Shown: piece after piece, positions 35,545 through 42,471 of the stretch
How positions within the stretch are numbered: the stretch's first letter is position 1
How the letters are laid out: each line of letters opens with the position of its first letter
Source: an uncultured Paracoccaceae bacterium
Lineage (GTDB): Bacteria; Pseudomonadota; Alphaproteobacteria; Rhodobacterales; Rhodobacteraceae
Length of the DNA stretch: 42,471 bases
NCBI GenBank assembly: GCA_937138255.1
Contig: CAKZOU010000027.1
Coordinates: 1-42,471, forward strand
Direction: 5' to 3'
Made by a program: the position numbers and the translations under genes
The notes under the pieces: generated by a model
Database searches by the model: none
Seen by the model: the letters and a program-made list of their open reading frames with translations, nothing else
What the model was told of the DNA's origin: nothing

Positions 35545-37312
35545 CGAAGGGGATCAGGGCGGAGACCAGAAGGCCCATGGTCAGGTTCAAAGGAATGCCT
35601 ACGCGCAGGAAGTCGGCAAACCTGTAGCCGCCGGGGCCGTAGACCAGCGTGTTGGTCTGATAGCCCACGGGCGTGGCAAAGCTCGCCGAGGCCGCGATCA
35701 TCACCGCCACGACCAAGGGCCGTGCGTCGATGCCGAGGGCCGTGGCAAGGCCGATGGCGATAGGGGTGACAACCACGGCAACGGCGTTGTTGGAGACAAG
35801 CTCGGTCAGGATCGAGGTCACGAGATAGACCGCCCAGACCACCATGAAAGGCGGCAGCGCACCGAGCGCCGGTGAGACGCCCTCGACGATCATCGACACG
35901 GCGCCCGTGCTTTCGAGCGCCGCCCCGACGGCAAGCATGGAGAATATGAGCGCCAGAAGCCGCCCGTCGACAAAGCCAAAGGCCTCCTCCGCGTCGATGC
36001 AGCGGGTGCCAAGGACGAGGGCCACCGCCAGCACCGCCAACAGGAGGATCGGCGCGACGCCCAGCGCGGCCAGAACGACGATGCCCACGAGCGAGGCAAT
36101 GGCAATCGGCGCATGGGCGCGGCGATAGGCGCGATCCGAGGGTTCGGACACCGAGACAAGCTCCATCTCGGAGGCGAGGCGCTGGATGTCCTCGGGCGAT
36201 CCCTCAAGAAGCAGCGTATCGCCCACCCGCACGATCAGATCGTCGATCTGGCGGCCGATGTTCTTGTCGCGGCGGTGCACCGCGAGGGTGTAGACGCCAT
36301 AGCTCCGCCGCAGGCGCATATCACCGAGCCGCCGCCCGATCATCTTGCAGCCGGGCGAGATCAAGACCTCGACCGTCGTCGTCTCGACCGACGAGACCTG
36401 ATCCACGGGGCGCAGGTTCTTGTCTTGCTGCAGGCTCAGAAGCTCGGCCATCTGGGTGCGGACCACGACCCTGTCGCCGGCCCTGAGCGTGACCGAAGCG
36501 AGATCGCGCCTGAGCGAGACCTCGGCGCGGATCACGTCGATGAGGCGCACGCCGTCGCGCTTGAAGAGTTCCACGCCCGTCACCTGCCGGTCGATCAGGC
36601 TGCTGTCGGCGGGGATAACGACTTCGGTGAAGAAACGCATCTTCGAGCGGTCGGAGAGAAGCGTCGCCATGCTGTCGCGGTCGGGCAAAAGGCGCGGGCC
36701 GACAAAGCGCAGATAGATCATGCCCCAGGCCACAACGGCAAGGCCGATGGGCGTCACTTCGAAGATCGAAAAGGCCTCAAGCCCCCGCGCCCGCGCCACG
36801 CCATCGACGAGAAGGTTGGTCGAGGTGCCGATGAGCGTCAGCGTGCCCCCCATGATCGCCGCATAGCTGAGCGGGATCAGGAGGCGCGAAGCGGTGATAC
36901 CGAGGGTCCGCGACAGCTGCACCACCACGGGGATCATCACCACGACCACGGGCGTATTGTTCATGAAGGCCGAGGCGACGACGACAAAGGCCAGAACCCC
37001 CGCCACCGCCAGCTTGGGCTGGGTCTTGGCCGAGCGGTCGGCGAACTTCGTCAATCGGTCGAGCGAGCCGGTCCGCACGAGCGCGCCCATGACGATGAAC
37101 ATCGCCGCGATCGTCCAGGGCGCGGGGTTCGAAAGAACCGACACCGCCGCCTCATAGGGGAGCGCCCCCGAGATCAGGAGAACCGCCACCCCGAGGATTG
37201 CCACGACCTCGGTCGGCAGGGCTTCGCGCAGGAAGAGGATGAACATGGACACGACGACGATGAGCGCGAGAGCCGCCTGACCGGACTGACCTAGGGAAAA
37301 GAGTTCAAACAT
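35531..37312 (-). CDS. SLC13 family permease with two TrkA-C domains (minus-strand copy)
   Basis: Also 593 residues, with the same design: helices (about 5-195) with SFMNN-like AFMNNTPVVVVMIP and the re-entrant LIGTSTNLLVDG, two TrkA-C domains (about 210-290 and 305-390), and a second membrane half ending TPVGYQTNTLVYGPGGYRF. The transport-loop motif here is the SxN type (TSTN), whereas the plus-strand copy has TPPN, suggesting different substrates or ion coupling. GGGTGG lies upstream of the ATG. It starts 14 bases after the EamA transporter gene and appears to be the last gene of the run beginning with mgtE. Confidence 0.88.
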   Translation of the reverse strand: MFELFSLGQSGQAALALIVVVSMFILFLREALPTEVVAILGVAVLLISGALPYEAAVSVLSNPAPWTIAAMFIVMGALVRTGSLDRLTKFADRSAKTQPKLAVAGVLAFVVVASAFMNNTPVVVVMIPVVVQLSRTLGITASRLLIPLSYAAIMGGTLTLIGTSTNLLVDGVARARGLEAFSIFEVTPIGLAVVAWGMIYLRFVGPRLLPDRDSMATLLSDRSKMRFFTEVVIPADSSLIDRQVTGVELFKRDGVRLIDVIRAEVSLRRDLASVTLRAGDRVVVRTQMAELLSLQQDKNLRPVDQVSSVETTTVEVLISPGCKMIGRRLGDMRLRRSYGVYTLAVHRRDKNIGRQIDDLIVRVGDTLLLEGSPEDIQRLASEMELVSVSEPSDRAYRRAHAPIAIASLVGIVVLAALGVAPILLLAVLAVALVLGTRCIDAEEAFGFVDGRLLALIFSMLAVGAALESTGAVSMIVEGVSPALGALPPFMVVWAVYLVTSILTELVSNNAVAVVVTPIAIGLATALGIDARPLVVAVMIAASASFATPVGYQTNTLVYGPGGYRFADFLRVGIPLNLTMGLLVSALIPFVWPL

Positions 37313-37326
37313 GAAACCACCCGCGA

Positions 37327-38253
37327 CTATTGATGCGGAGTCTCGCCTGCATCGGGCGCGGCTTCAACCCCGTCTGCTTTGCGCGGCTGCACGAGCAGAA
37401 CGCCAACCATCATCGCCCCGAGCGCGGCCCAGACCCAGCCCGAATAGCGCTCGCCCAAAAGGAGCATCGCCCAGACGATACCGCTTCCAGTCACGATATA
37501 GGCCGTCTGCGCGGCAAAGACCGCCCCCGCCGCGCCAGCGATCCAGACATAGGTAGCGTAGGCCAAAGCGTGGATCGTGGCCGTGGCGACAAGCGACCAC
37601 TCGGCAAGGCCGAACGAGACGAAGGGATTGATCCATTGCCCCATGCCGAGGGTCAGCGGCAGGGTCAGCACCACGCCAAAGGCCGACGACAGCGCCATCG
37701 CCTGTATCGCGCCGAGGCCCGCTGTCCCGTGCCAGGCGACGAAGTTGGATTCGAAGGCGTAAAAGAGCGGCCCCAAGAGCGCGACAGGCAGGGCCACGGC
37801 CATCGCAGCCGAGGGCAGGCTCGCCTCGGGCAAGGCAATCAGAGCCACGCCGAGAAGTCCCGCGCAGAGGCCCGCGAGGCGGGCATAGCTGAAGCGGTCC
37901 ATGCCTATGAGAAGCGCAATCGGAAAGGCCATCATCGGCACGGCGGCGATGACGATCGACATGATGCCCGCAGGCAGGCGGGTGATCGCCCAATAGAAGG
38001 TGAAATTCGGGATGATCGTGCCGATGATCGCAATGACCACCGCGAAACGGATCGCCGGACGGGTGATCTGAAAGCTCCGCCCCCGCGCCACGGCAACGCC
38101 GCCAAGGACCAGCGTCGCGATCACGAACTGCCAGAAGATCAGACCGAAGGGCTGATAGCCCGTCGAGGTCGCCCATTTGCCAAGAACTTGAGTAGAGCCC
38201 CAACCGGTGCCGACCCCGCCCAACAGCAAGAACAGCGTGAGGTTCCGGTTCAT
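37327..38253 (-). CDS. EamA/DMT family transporter
   Basis: A 308-residue, ten-helix drug/metabolite transporter with two EamA repeats (about 5-140 and 150-290); LPAGIMSIVIAAVPMMAFPIALL and AGAAGAVFAAQTAYIVTGSG mark the second-half helices of each repeat. Substrate unknown. The GTG/ATG context is simple: the start overlaps the stop of the metallophosphoesterase gene by four bases, so the two are coupled. The tail after residue 290 is charged and probably cytoplasmic. It differs clearly in sequence from the EamA protein upstream of betI. Confidence 0.87.
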   Translation of the reverse strand: MNRNLTLFLLLGGVGTGWGSTQVLGKWATSTGYQPFGLIFWQFVIATLVLGGVAVARGRSFQITRPAIRFAVVIAIIGTIIPNFTFYWAITRLPAGIMSIVIAAVPMMAFPIALLIGMDRFSYARLAGLCAGLLGVALIALPEASLPSAAMAVALPVALLGPLFYAFESNFVAWHGTAGLGAIQAMALSSAFGVVLTLPLTLGMGQWINPFVSFGLAEWSLVATATIHALAYATYVWIAGAAGAVFAAQTAYIVTGSGIVWAMLLLGERYSGWVWAALGAMMVGVLLVQPRKADGVEAAPDAGETPHQ

Positions 38254-39065
38254 GCAGGCCCCGCCGCAGCCAGACGTCCGCCTTGGCGCACCATCTCGAC
38301 CCGTGTCGCCTTGCCGGTGCGGTCGTCGGTCTCGATATAGAGGCCGGAAACCGTTACCTCGCCCATCGCGGGCTCAAACCGCTCCTTCGCCATGCCGGTG
38401 ATGAAGCGACGCATGGGCTCGTCCTTCTTCATGCCGATGACCGAATGGTAATCGCCGCACATCCCTGCGTCGGTCTGATAGGCGGTGCCGCCCGGCAGGA
38501 TCATCGCGTCGCCCGTTGGCACATGGGTGTGGGTGCCAACCACCACGCTCGCCCGCCCATCGCAGAAATGGCCCATCGCCATCTTTTCCGAGGTCGCCTC
38601 GCAATGCATATCGACCAGGCTCGCCTGAACGAGGCCACCAAGCGGGTATTGCCGCAAGACGCCATCAATGGCCGAGAAGGGATCGTCGAAGGGCCGCTTC
38701 ATGAAAACCTGCCCCAAAACCTGCGCCACCAAGACCTTGCGCCCGCCAGCCGCGTTGAACACCCGCGCGCCCTTGCCTGGTGCTGCCTTGGCATAGTTGA
38801 GCGGGCGCAGGATGCGCGGCTCTTGTTCGACATAGGCGAACATATCTTTCTGGTCGAAGGCGTGATCGCCAAGGGTGATCACATCGGCGCCTGCATCGAG
38901 GATTGCCTTGGCGTGGCCCGCGCTGAGGCCCATGCCTCCGGTCGCGTTCTCGCCGTTCACGACAATGAAATCGAGCTTCCACGCCGCGCGCAGACGCGGG
39001 ATTTCACGCTCAACGGCGGCGCGTCCGCCGCGCCCCATGACGTCGCCAAGGAAAAGTATCTTCAT
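38250..39065 (-). CDS. YmdB-type metallophosphoesterase (TIGR00282 family)
   Basis: A 271-residue calcineurin-like phosphoesterase. Metal-binding motifs are in order: FLGDVMGRGGR near residues 5-15, VVNGENATGG near 35-44, TLGDHAFD near 64-71, and the late VVGTHTHVPTGD and GMCGDYHSVIG. Bacillus YmdB, the best-known relative, is a cyclic-nucleotide phosphodiesterase that influences biofilm and sporulation decisions; the substrate in alphaproteobacteria is not settled. AGAGGTGAG lies before the ATG. It follows fau after 45 bases and is coupled to the EamA gene. Confidence 0.9.
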   Translation of the reverse strand: MKILFLGDVMGRGGRAAVEREIPRLRAAWKLDFIVVNGENATGGMGLSAGHAKAILDAGADVITLGDHAFDQKDMFAYVEQEPRILRPLNYAKAAPGKGARVFNAAGGRKVLVAQVLGQVFMKRPFDDPFSAIDGVLRQYPLGGLVQASLVDMHCEATSEKMAMGHFCDGRASVVVGTHTHVPTGDAMILPGGTAYQTDAGMCGDYHSVIGMKKDEPMRRFITGMAKERFEPAMGEVTVSGLYIETDDRTGKATRVEMVRQGGRLAAAGPA

Positions 39066-39110
39066 GCCTCACCTCTAGGAGAGGGCGGGGCAAAGGGCAA
39101 GCGGGCGCGA

Positions 39111-39677
39111 TCAGCGGCGCGGCTCGATGATCTCGGCCTCGGTCACGATCATGTCGAGCGGCTGGTCGGTGGGCTCGAGCGGCAGGGTCTCGGCCTCCTG
39201 TGCGCCGTAGGCAAAGCCGATCGCCAGCGTCGGCCGCGCGGCCCGCAAAAGCTCGAGCGTCCGGTCATAGAACCCCCCGCCATAGCCTAGGCGGCCGCCC
39301 TTGCGGTCAAAGGCCACGAGCGGCACGATCAGGATTTCCGGCGTGACCCACTCGCCCGTTGCGGGGATGCGCGCGCCAAACTCGCCGTCGATCATTTCGC
39401 AGTCCGGCTCCCAGCGGCGAAACTTTAGGGGCTGGGCCTTGCCAAGGATCACCGGAACGCCCACCGGCCCGTGTGCGGCGGCCTCTTCCATCGCGACCGT
39501 TGGATCAATCTCGGTCCGCATCGCCATGTAGCCCGCAACCGGCACGCCGCGATATCCCGCAAGGATCGAGGAGAGGAGCGCCGCCGAAGCGACACCCGCC
39601 TCGTGCGCGGTCTTGCGTCGGGCGAAGGCGGCCTTGCGGGCTTCGGCCTTGATGGCGGCAAGGTCTGCGCCCGTCAT
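39111..39677 (-). CDS. fau: 5-formyltetrahydrofolate cyclo-ligase
   Basis: Converts 5-formyl-tetrahydrofolate to 5,10-methenyl-tetrahydrofolate with ATP, returning a storage/inhibitory folate to the one-carbon pool. The 188 residues fit the family. The signature LGYGGGFYDRTL is near 130-141, preceded by VPLVAFDRKGGR, and the N-terminal basic segment AEARKAAFARRK resembles the ATP-binding arm. The ATG at 39677 overlaps the mgtE stop by four bases; a much longer frame reaching 40163 lies wholly antisense to nothing but within mgtE and is rejected. In some bacteria 6S RNA lies beside this gene; here the flanking gaps are too short. Confidence 0.93.
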   Translation of the reverse strand: MTGADLAAIKAEARKAAFARRKTAHEAGVASAALLSSILAGYRGVPVAGYMAMRTEIDPTVAMEEAAAHGPVGVPVILGKAQPLKFRRWEPDCEMIDGEFGARIPATGEWVTPEILIVPLVAFDRKGGRLGYGGGFYDRTLELLRAARPTLAIGFAYGAQEAETLPLEPTDQPLDMIVTEAEIIEPRR

Positions 39678-41056
39678 ATGAGCACCAGAGCCGCAAGCCC
39701 GAGGAAGGCGAAAAAGCCCACCACATCTGTCACGGTTGTCACGAAAGCGCCCGAGGCCAGCGCGGGGTCGATGCCGAATTTCTCGAGGAGCACGGGGATC
39801 ATCGTCCCTGCAAGGCCCGCGATGATGAGGTTGATGACCATCGCCACCGCGATCACGACGCCGAGCATCGGCGTGCCAAACCAGACCCAGCCGACAAGGC
39901 CCATGGCAATGGCAAAGATGAGGCCGTTCACCAGCCCCACCAGCGCCTCCTTGCGGATCACCCGCCAGACGTTGGCGCTTGTCAGGTCGCGGGTGGCGAT
40001 GGCGCGCACGGCCACGGTCAGCGATTGGGTGCCCGCGTTGCCGCCCATCGAGGCGACGATGGGCATGAGAACCGCCAGCGCCACCAGCCCCGCGATGGTT
40101 TCCTCGAAGAGCGCAATCACGCCCGAGGCGATTACCGCCGTGACAAGGTTGACCGCCAGCCACGGCAGGCGCTGCTTGGTGGTCTCGATCACCGTATCCG
40201 AAAGGCTGCCTTCACCAACACCGGCGAGGCGGAGGATGTCTTCCTCGTGTTCCTCGTCGAGAAGGGTCATGGCGTCGTCGATCGTGATCATGCCCACGAG
40301 CCGGTCGTCGTTATCGACCACGGGGGCAGAAATCAGGTGATAGTGGTTGAAGGCATGGGCCACATCGGCGGCCGTATCTTCGACATGGAAGGTGCGGAAG
40401 CTGTCTTCCGTGATATCGCGCAGCTTCGCCGTCCGCTTGCTCGACAGAACCCGCCCGAGGGTCACATAGCCCACCGGCTTGATCTTGGGGTCGACCATGA
40501 CGACGTGATAGAACTGGTCCGGCAGCTCGACATCCGAGCGCAGATAGTCGATCGCCTCGCCCACGCTCCAGTGCTCGGGAACCCAGACCACCTCGGACTG
40601 CATATGGCGGCCGGCGGATTCCTCGGGGTAGGCCAGAGCCTTTTCAACGGCGACCCGCTCGGAGGCGTCGAGCGCGTCAAGAACGGCTTCTTGCTGCTGC
40701 TCGTCGAGGTATTCGACAAGGTCGACAACGTCGTCGGATTCAAGCTCGCGCACCGCCTCGGCCAGCTCGGCAGGCTCGAGCGACTCGATGATCTCTTCCC
40801 GCAGGCCCTCGTCAAGCTCGGAGAGGATGTCGCCATCCATCCCGCCTTTCCAGACGCTCAGCAGATCGCGCCGCTCGCGCGGGTCGATGAGCTCGATGAC
40901 ATGGGCGACGTCGGCAGGGTGCAGGGGATCGAGAAGCGCATCGAGCGCCGCAGCGTCGGACGCATCGACGGCCTCGATCACCTCTTCAACAAGGCGGTCG
41001 GTGACGCCGAAGGCTTCTTCCTCGTGGTCTTCGTGCTCGAGAATCTGGTCGCTCAT
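39674..41056 (-). CDS. mgtE: Magnesium transporter MgtE
   Basis: Mg2+ channel gated by intracellular Mg2+. The 460 residues comprise an acidic N-terminal MgtE-N superhelical domain (about 25-130), two CBS domains (about 135-255, with LGRVLSSKRTAKLRDI and PVVDNDDRLVGMITIDDAMTLL), a plug helix and five membrane helices (about 285-460) containing PIVASMGGNAGTQSLTVAVRA, the family pore signature. The ATG at 41056 (MSDQILEHEDHEEE) has GGGGGG upstream; a start at 41098 is rejected. It appears to head the run mgtE-fau-phosphoesterase-EamA-SLC13. Divergent from guaD. Confidence 0.96.
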   Translation of the reverse strand: MSDQILEHEDHEEEAFGVTDRLVEEVIEAVDASDAAALDALLDPLHPADVAHVIELIDPRERRDLLSVWKGGMDGDILSELDEGLREEIIESLEPAELAEAVRELESDDVVDLVEYLDEQQQEAVLDALDASERVAVEKALAYPEESAGRHMQSEVVWVPEHWSVGEAIDYLRSDVELPDQFYHVVMVDPKIKPVGYVTLGRVLSSKRTAKLRDITEDSFRTFHVEDTAADVAHAFNHYHLISAPVVDNDDRLVGMITIDDAMTLLDEEHEEDILRLAGVGEGSLSDTVIETTKQRLPWLAVNLVTAVIASGVIALFEETIAGLVALAVLMPIVASMGGNAGTQSLTVAVRAIATRDLTSANVWRVIRKEALVGLVNGLIFAIAMGLVGWVWFGTPMLGVVIAVAMVINLIIAGLAGTMIPVLLEKFGIDPALASGAFVTTVTDVVGFFAFLGLAALVLI

Positions 41057-41162
41057 GCCGGCCCCCCGTTTGGGCGCAACATAGCGGCTCGGGGCCAAGG
41101 AACAACCATTGGCAGGAAAGAAAACCGGCCACGCACACTGCGGCGGTGATTATCCGCAGAAT

Positions 41163-41183
41163 ATTGAAACTGCCTCGTTCAAT
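41163..41183. promoter_or_regulatory. Palindrome in the mgtE-guaD intergenic region
   Basis: ATTGAA (41163-41168) and TTCAAT (41178-41183) are perfect inverted repeats nine bases apart, 42-62 bases upstream of guaD. TTGAAA (41164-41169) could double as a -35 box, but the -10 that would follow is weak. A possible operator for purine-catabolism control; no regulator is identified. Confidence 0.3.
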
Positions 41184-41224
41184 GCTCGATTTACCAAGAA
41201 GATCGGGACGGGTAATGTGGCCCC

Positions 41225-42471
41225 ATGTCCAAGCATCTTCTTCTCGGCCAGACTTTGGCCTTCACCGGCGATCCGTTTCAGAGCGACTGGAGCGAGGTGG
41301 CGCGCGTCTCCTCTCGCGGCGGCGTTCTGATCGAGGGCGCCCGCATCGCCGCCGTGGGCGAGGCCGACGATCTTCGGCGGGCGCATCCCGAGGCGCAGGT
41401 GACGGACTATGGCAACGCCCTCATCACCGCAGGCTTTGTCGATGCGCATATGCACTATCCCCAGACGGGGATCATCGCCAGCTGGGGCAAGCAGCTCATT
41501 GACTGGCTGAATACCTATACCTTCCCCGAGGAAACCCGGTTTTCCGACCGTGCCTATGCCGACGAGGTGGCGGGCCGCACGCTCGATCTCGCACTCGCGC
41601 ATGGCACGACAACGCTGACAAGCTTCTGCACGATCCATCCCGAAAGCGTCGATGCGTTCTTCGGCGCGGCGGCCACCCGCAACATGGCGGTGATCGCCGG
41701 CAAGACCTGCATGGATCGCAACGCCCCAGACGGGCTGCGCGACACGGCGCAATCGGCCTATGACGACAGCAAGGCGCTTTTGCAGAAGTGGCACGGCAAG
41801 GGCCGTGCGACCTATGCCATCACCCCGCGCTTTTCGCCCACATCGACGCCCGAGCAACTCGAGGCGCTCGGCGCGCTTTGGGGCGAGTTTCCCGATTGCC
41901 CGATGCAGACCCACCTCTCCGAGCAGATCCCCGAAATCGAGTGGGTTCGCAGCCTCTTCCCCGAAGCGCGGGACTATCTCGATACCTATGAGAAATTCGG
42001 CCTCCTCGGCCCCAAGGGCCTTTACGGCCATTCGATCTGGCTCGAAGAGCGTGAAAGGGCGCGGTTGGCCGAGGTGGATGCCTCGCTCATTCACTGCCCG
42101 ACCTCCAACACCTTCATCGGCTCGGGCCTTTTCGACCTGATGGGCCTTGCTTCGGCAGGGCTGCGCGTTGGCCTTGCCACCGACACCGGCGGCGGATCGA
42201 ACTTCTCGATGCTGCATACGATGGCGGCGGCCTATGAAATCGGCCAGTTGCGGGGCGTGTCGGTCCACCCCGCGCAGCTCATGTGGCTTGCCACCGAAGG
42301 CTCGGCCCGAGCGCTGCATATGGCCGGCGAGATAGGCCACCTTGGCGCGGGGGCGATGGCGGATATCACGGTGCTCGACCTCGGCTCGACCCCCGCCATC
42401 AAACAGCGCACCGACCGCGCCGAGCACCTATGGGATGCCCTTTTCCCAACCATCATGATGGGCGACGACCG
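41225..42471 (+). CDS. guaD: Guanine deaminase (3' end outside the window)
   Basis: Deaminates guanine to xanthine in purine breakdown. The frame opens at ATG 41225 and stays open for 415 residues to the window edge; about 15-30 residues are probably missing. Amidohydrolase metal ligands are visible: FVDAHMHYPQTG near 77-88, QTHLSEQ near 228-234, GLYGHSIWL near 265-273 and ATDTGGGSNFSML near 319-331. SFCTIHPES is typical of GuaD rather than other amidohydrolases such as cytosine or atrazine-type deaminases. The upstream ribosome-binding signal is weak. Transcribed away from mgtE; purine neighbours such as xdh genes would be expected beyond the edge. Confidence 0.92.
   Translation, partial: MSKHLLLGQTLAFTGDPFQSDWSEVARVSSRGGVLIEGARIAAVGEADDLRRAHPEAQVTDYGNALITAGFVDAHMHYPQTGIIASWGKQLIDWLNTYTFPEETRFSDRAYADEVAGRTLDLALAHGTTTLTSFCTIHPESVDAFFGAAATRNMAVIAGKTCMDRNAPDGLRDTAQSAYDDSKALLQKWHGKGRATYAITPRFSPTSTPEQLEALGALWGEFPDCPMQTHLSEQIPEIEWVRSLFPEARDYLDTYEKFGLLGPKGLYGHSIWLEERERARLAEVDASLIHCPTSNTFIGSGLFDLMGLASAGLRVGLATDTGGGSNFSMLHTMAAAYEIGQLRGVSVHPAQLMWLATEGSARALHMAGEIGHLGAGAMADITVLDLGSTPAIKQRTDRAEHLWDALFPTIMMGDD

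Noticed and set aside
39066-39110. 6S RNA beside fau, as in some bacteria
   Set aside because: The gap is only 45 bases and mostly holds the ribosome-binding site of the next gene.

Overview
The window looks like ordinary chromosome from an alphaproteobacterium of the Rhodobacteraceae (Roseobacter-like). The case rests on uniformly GC-rich genes, a VPLPA-CTERM protein, a short-form prolyl-tRNA synthetase, an HdaA-type replication regulator, one LolC/E-type permease, a propionyl-CoA carboxylase/methylmalonyl-CoA mutase cluster with a PccR-like (ScfR family) regulator, and a choline-O-sulfate cluster. I see no rRNA, tRNA, CRISPR array, IS element or prophage. Genes are packed tightly, often with 4-base ATGA overlaps. 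About 40 protein genes are supported, the first (parE) and last (guaD) cut by the window edges.

Layout. 1-4.1 kb: 3' end of parE, a lone VPLPA-CTERM surface protein, then on the minus strand lolC-lolD and a cytochrome c lipoprotein. 4.2-11.2 kb: proS (minus) diverges from a plus-strand run AI-2E-type permease - hdaA - ppk1 - ppx, which places polyphosphate turnover beside control of replication initiation. 11.2-14.0 kb: two minus-strand pairs, a nuclease-fold hydrolase with a DjlA-like co-chaperone, and a GNAT acetyltransferase with a glyoxalase-like protein. 14.1-15.3 kb: nhaA.

15.3-26.8 kb is the propionyl-CoA region. On the minus strand, in transcription order: pccB, an unrecognised 128-residue protein, a tiny glycine-rich lipoprotein, pccA, a GT-C-like membrane protein and the B12-dependent mutase. 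Propionyl-CoA is carboxylated by PccAB; the mutase handles methylmalonyl-CoA on the way to succinyl-CoA (the epimerase is not in the window). Divergent to pccB lie a small DMT-family protein, an MFS transporter and pccR. TTTGCAAA-type motifs sit in pairs at both the pccB and pccR promoters. A structured non-coding stretch of about 325 bases and a strong hairpin in front of pccA divide the cluster into possible transcription segments.

26.8-31.9 kb: a YdcH-family protein, then the bet operon (betI-betC-GST-zinc-ribbon protein-betA, minus strand), preceded by a palindrome resembling a BetI operator; no betB is present. 31.9-33.6 kb: an EamA transporter and yebC with a clear intrinsic terminator. 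33.7-37.3 kb: two paralogous 593-residue SLC13/TrkA-C permeases arranged tail to tail. 37.3-41.1 kb: the second permease is the last gene of a minus-strand run mgtE - fau - metallophosphoesterase - EamA transporter - permease. 41.2 kb to the end: guaD, incomplete.

I did not find an unmistakable new system. The items most worth following up are the structured RNA region and hairpins inside the pcc cluster, the paired PccR-like sites, the uncharacterised genes embedded in the pcc cluster, the altered bet operon and the tail-to-tail permease pair.
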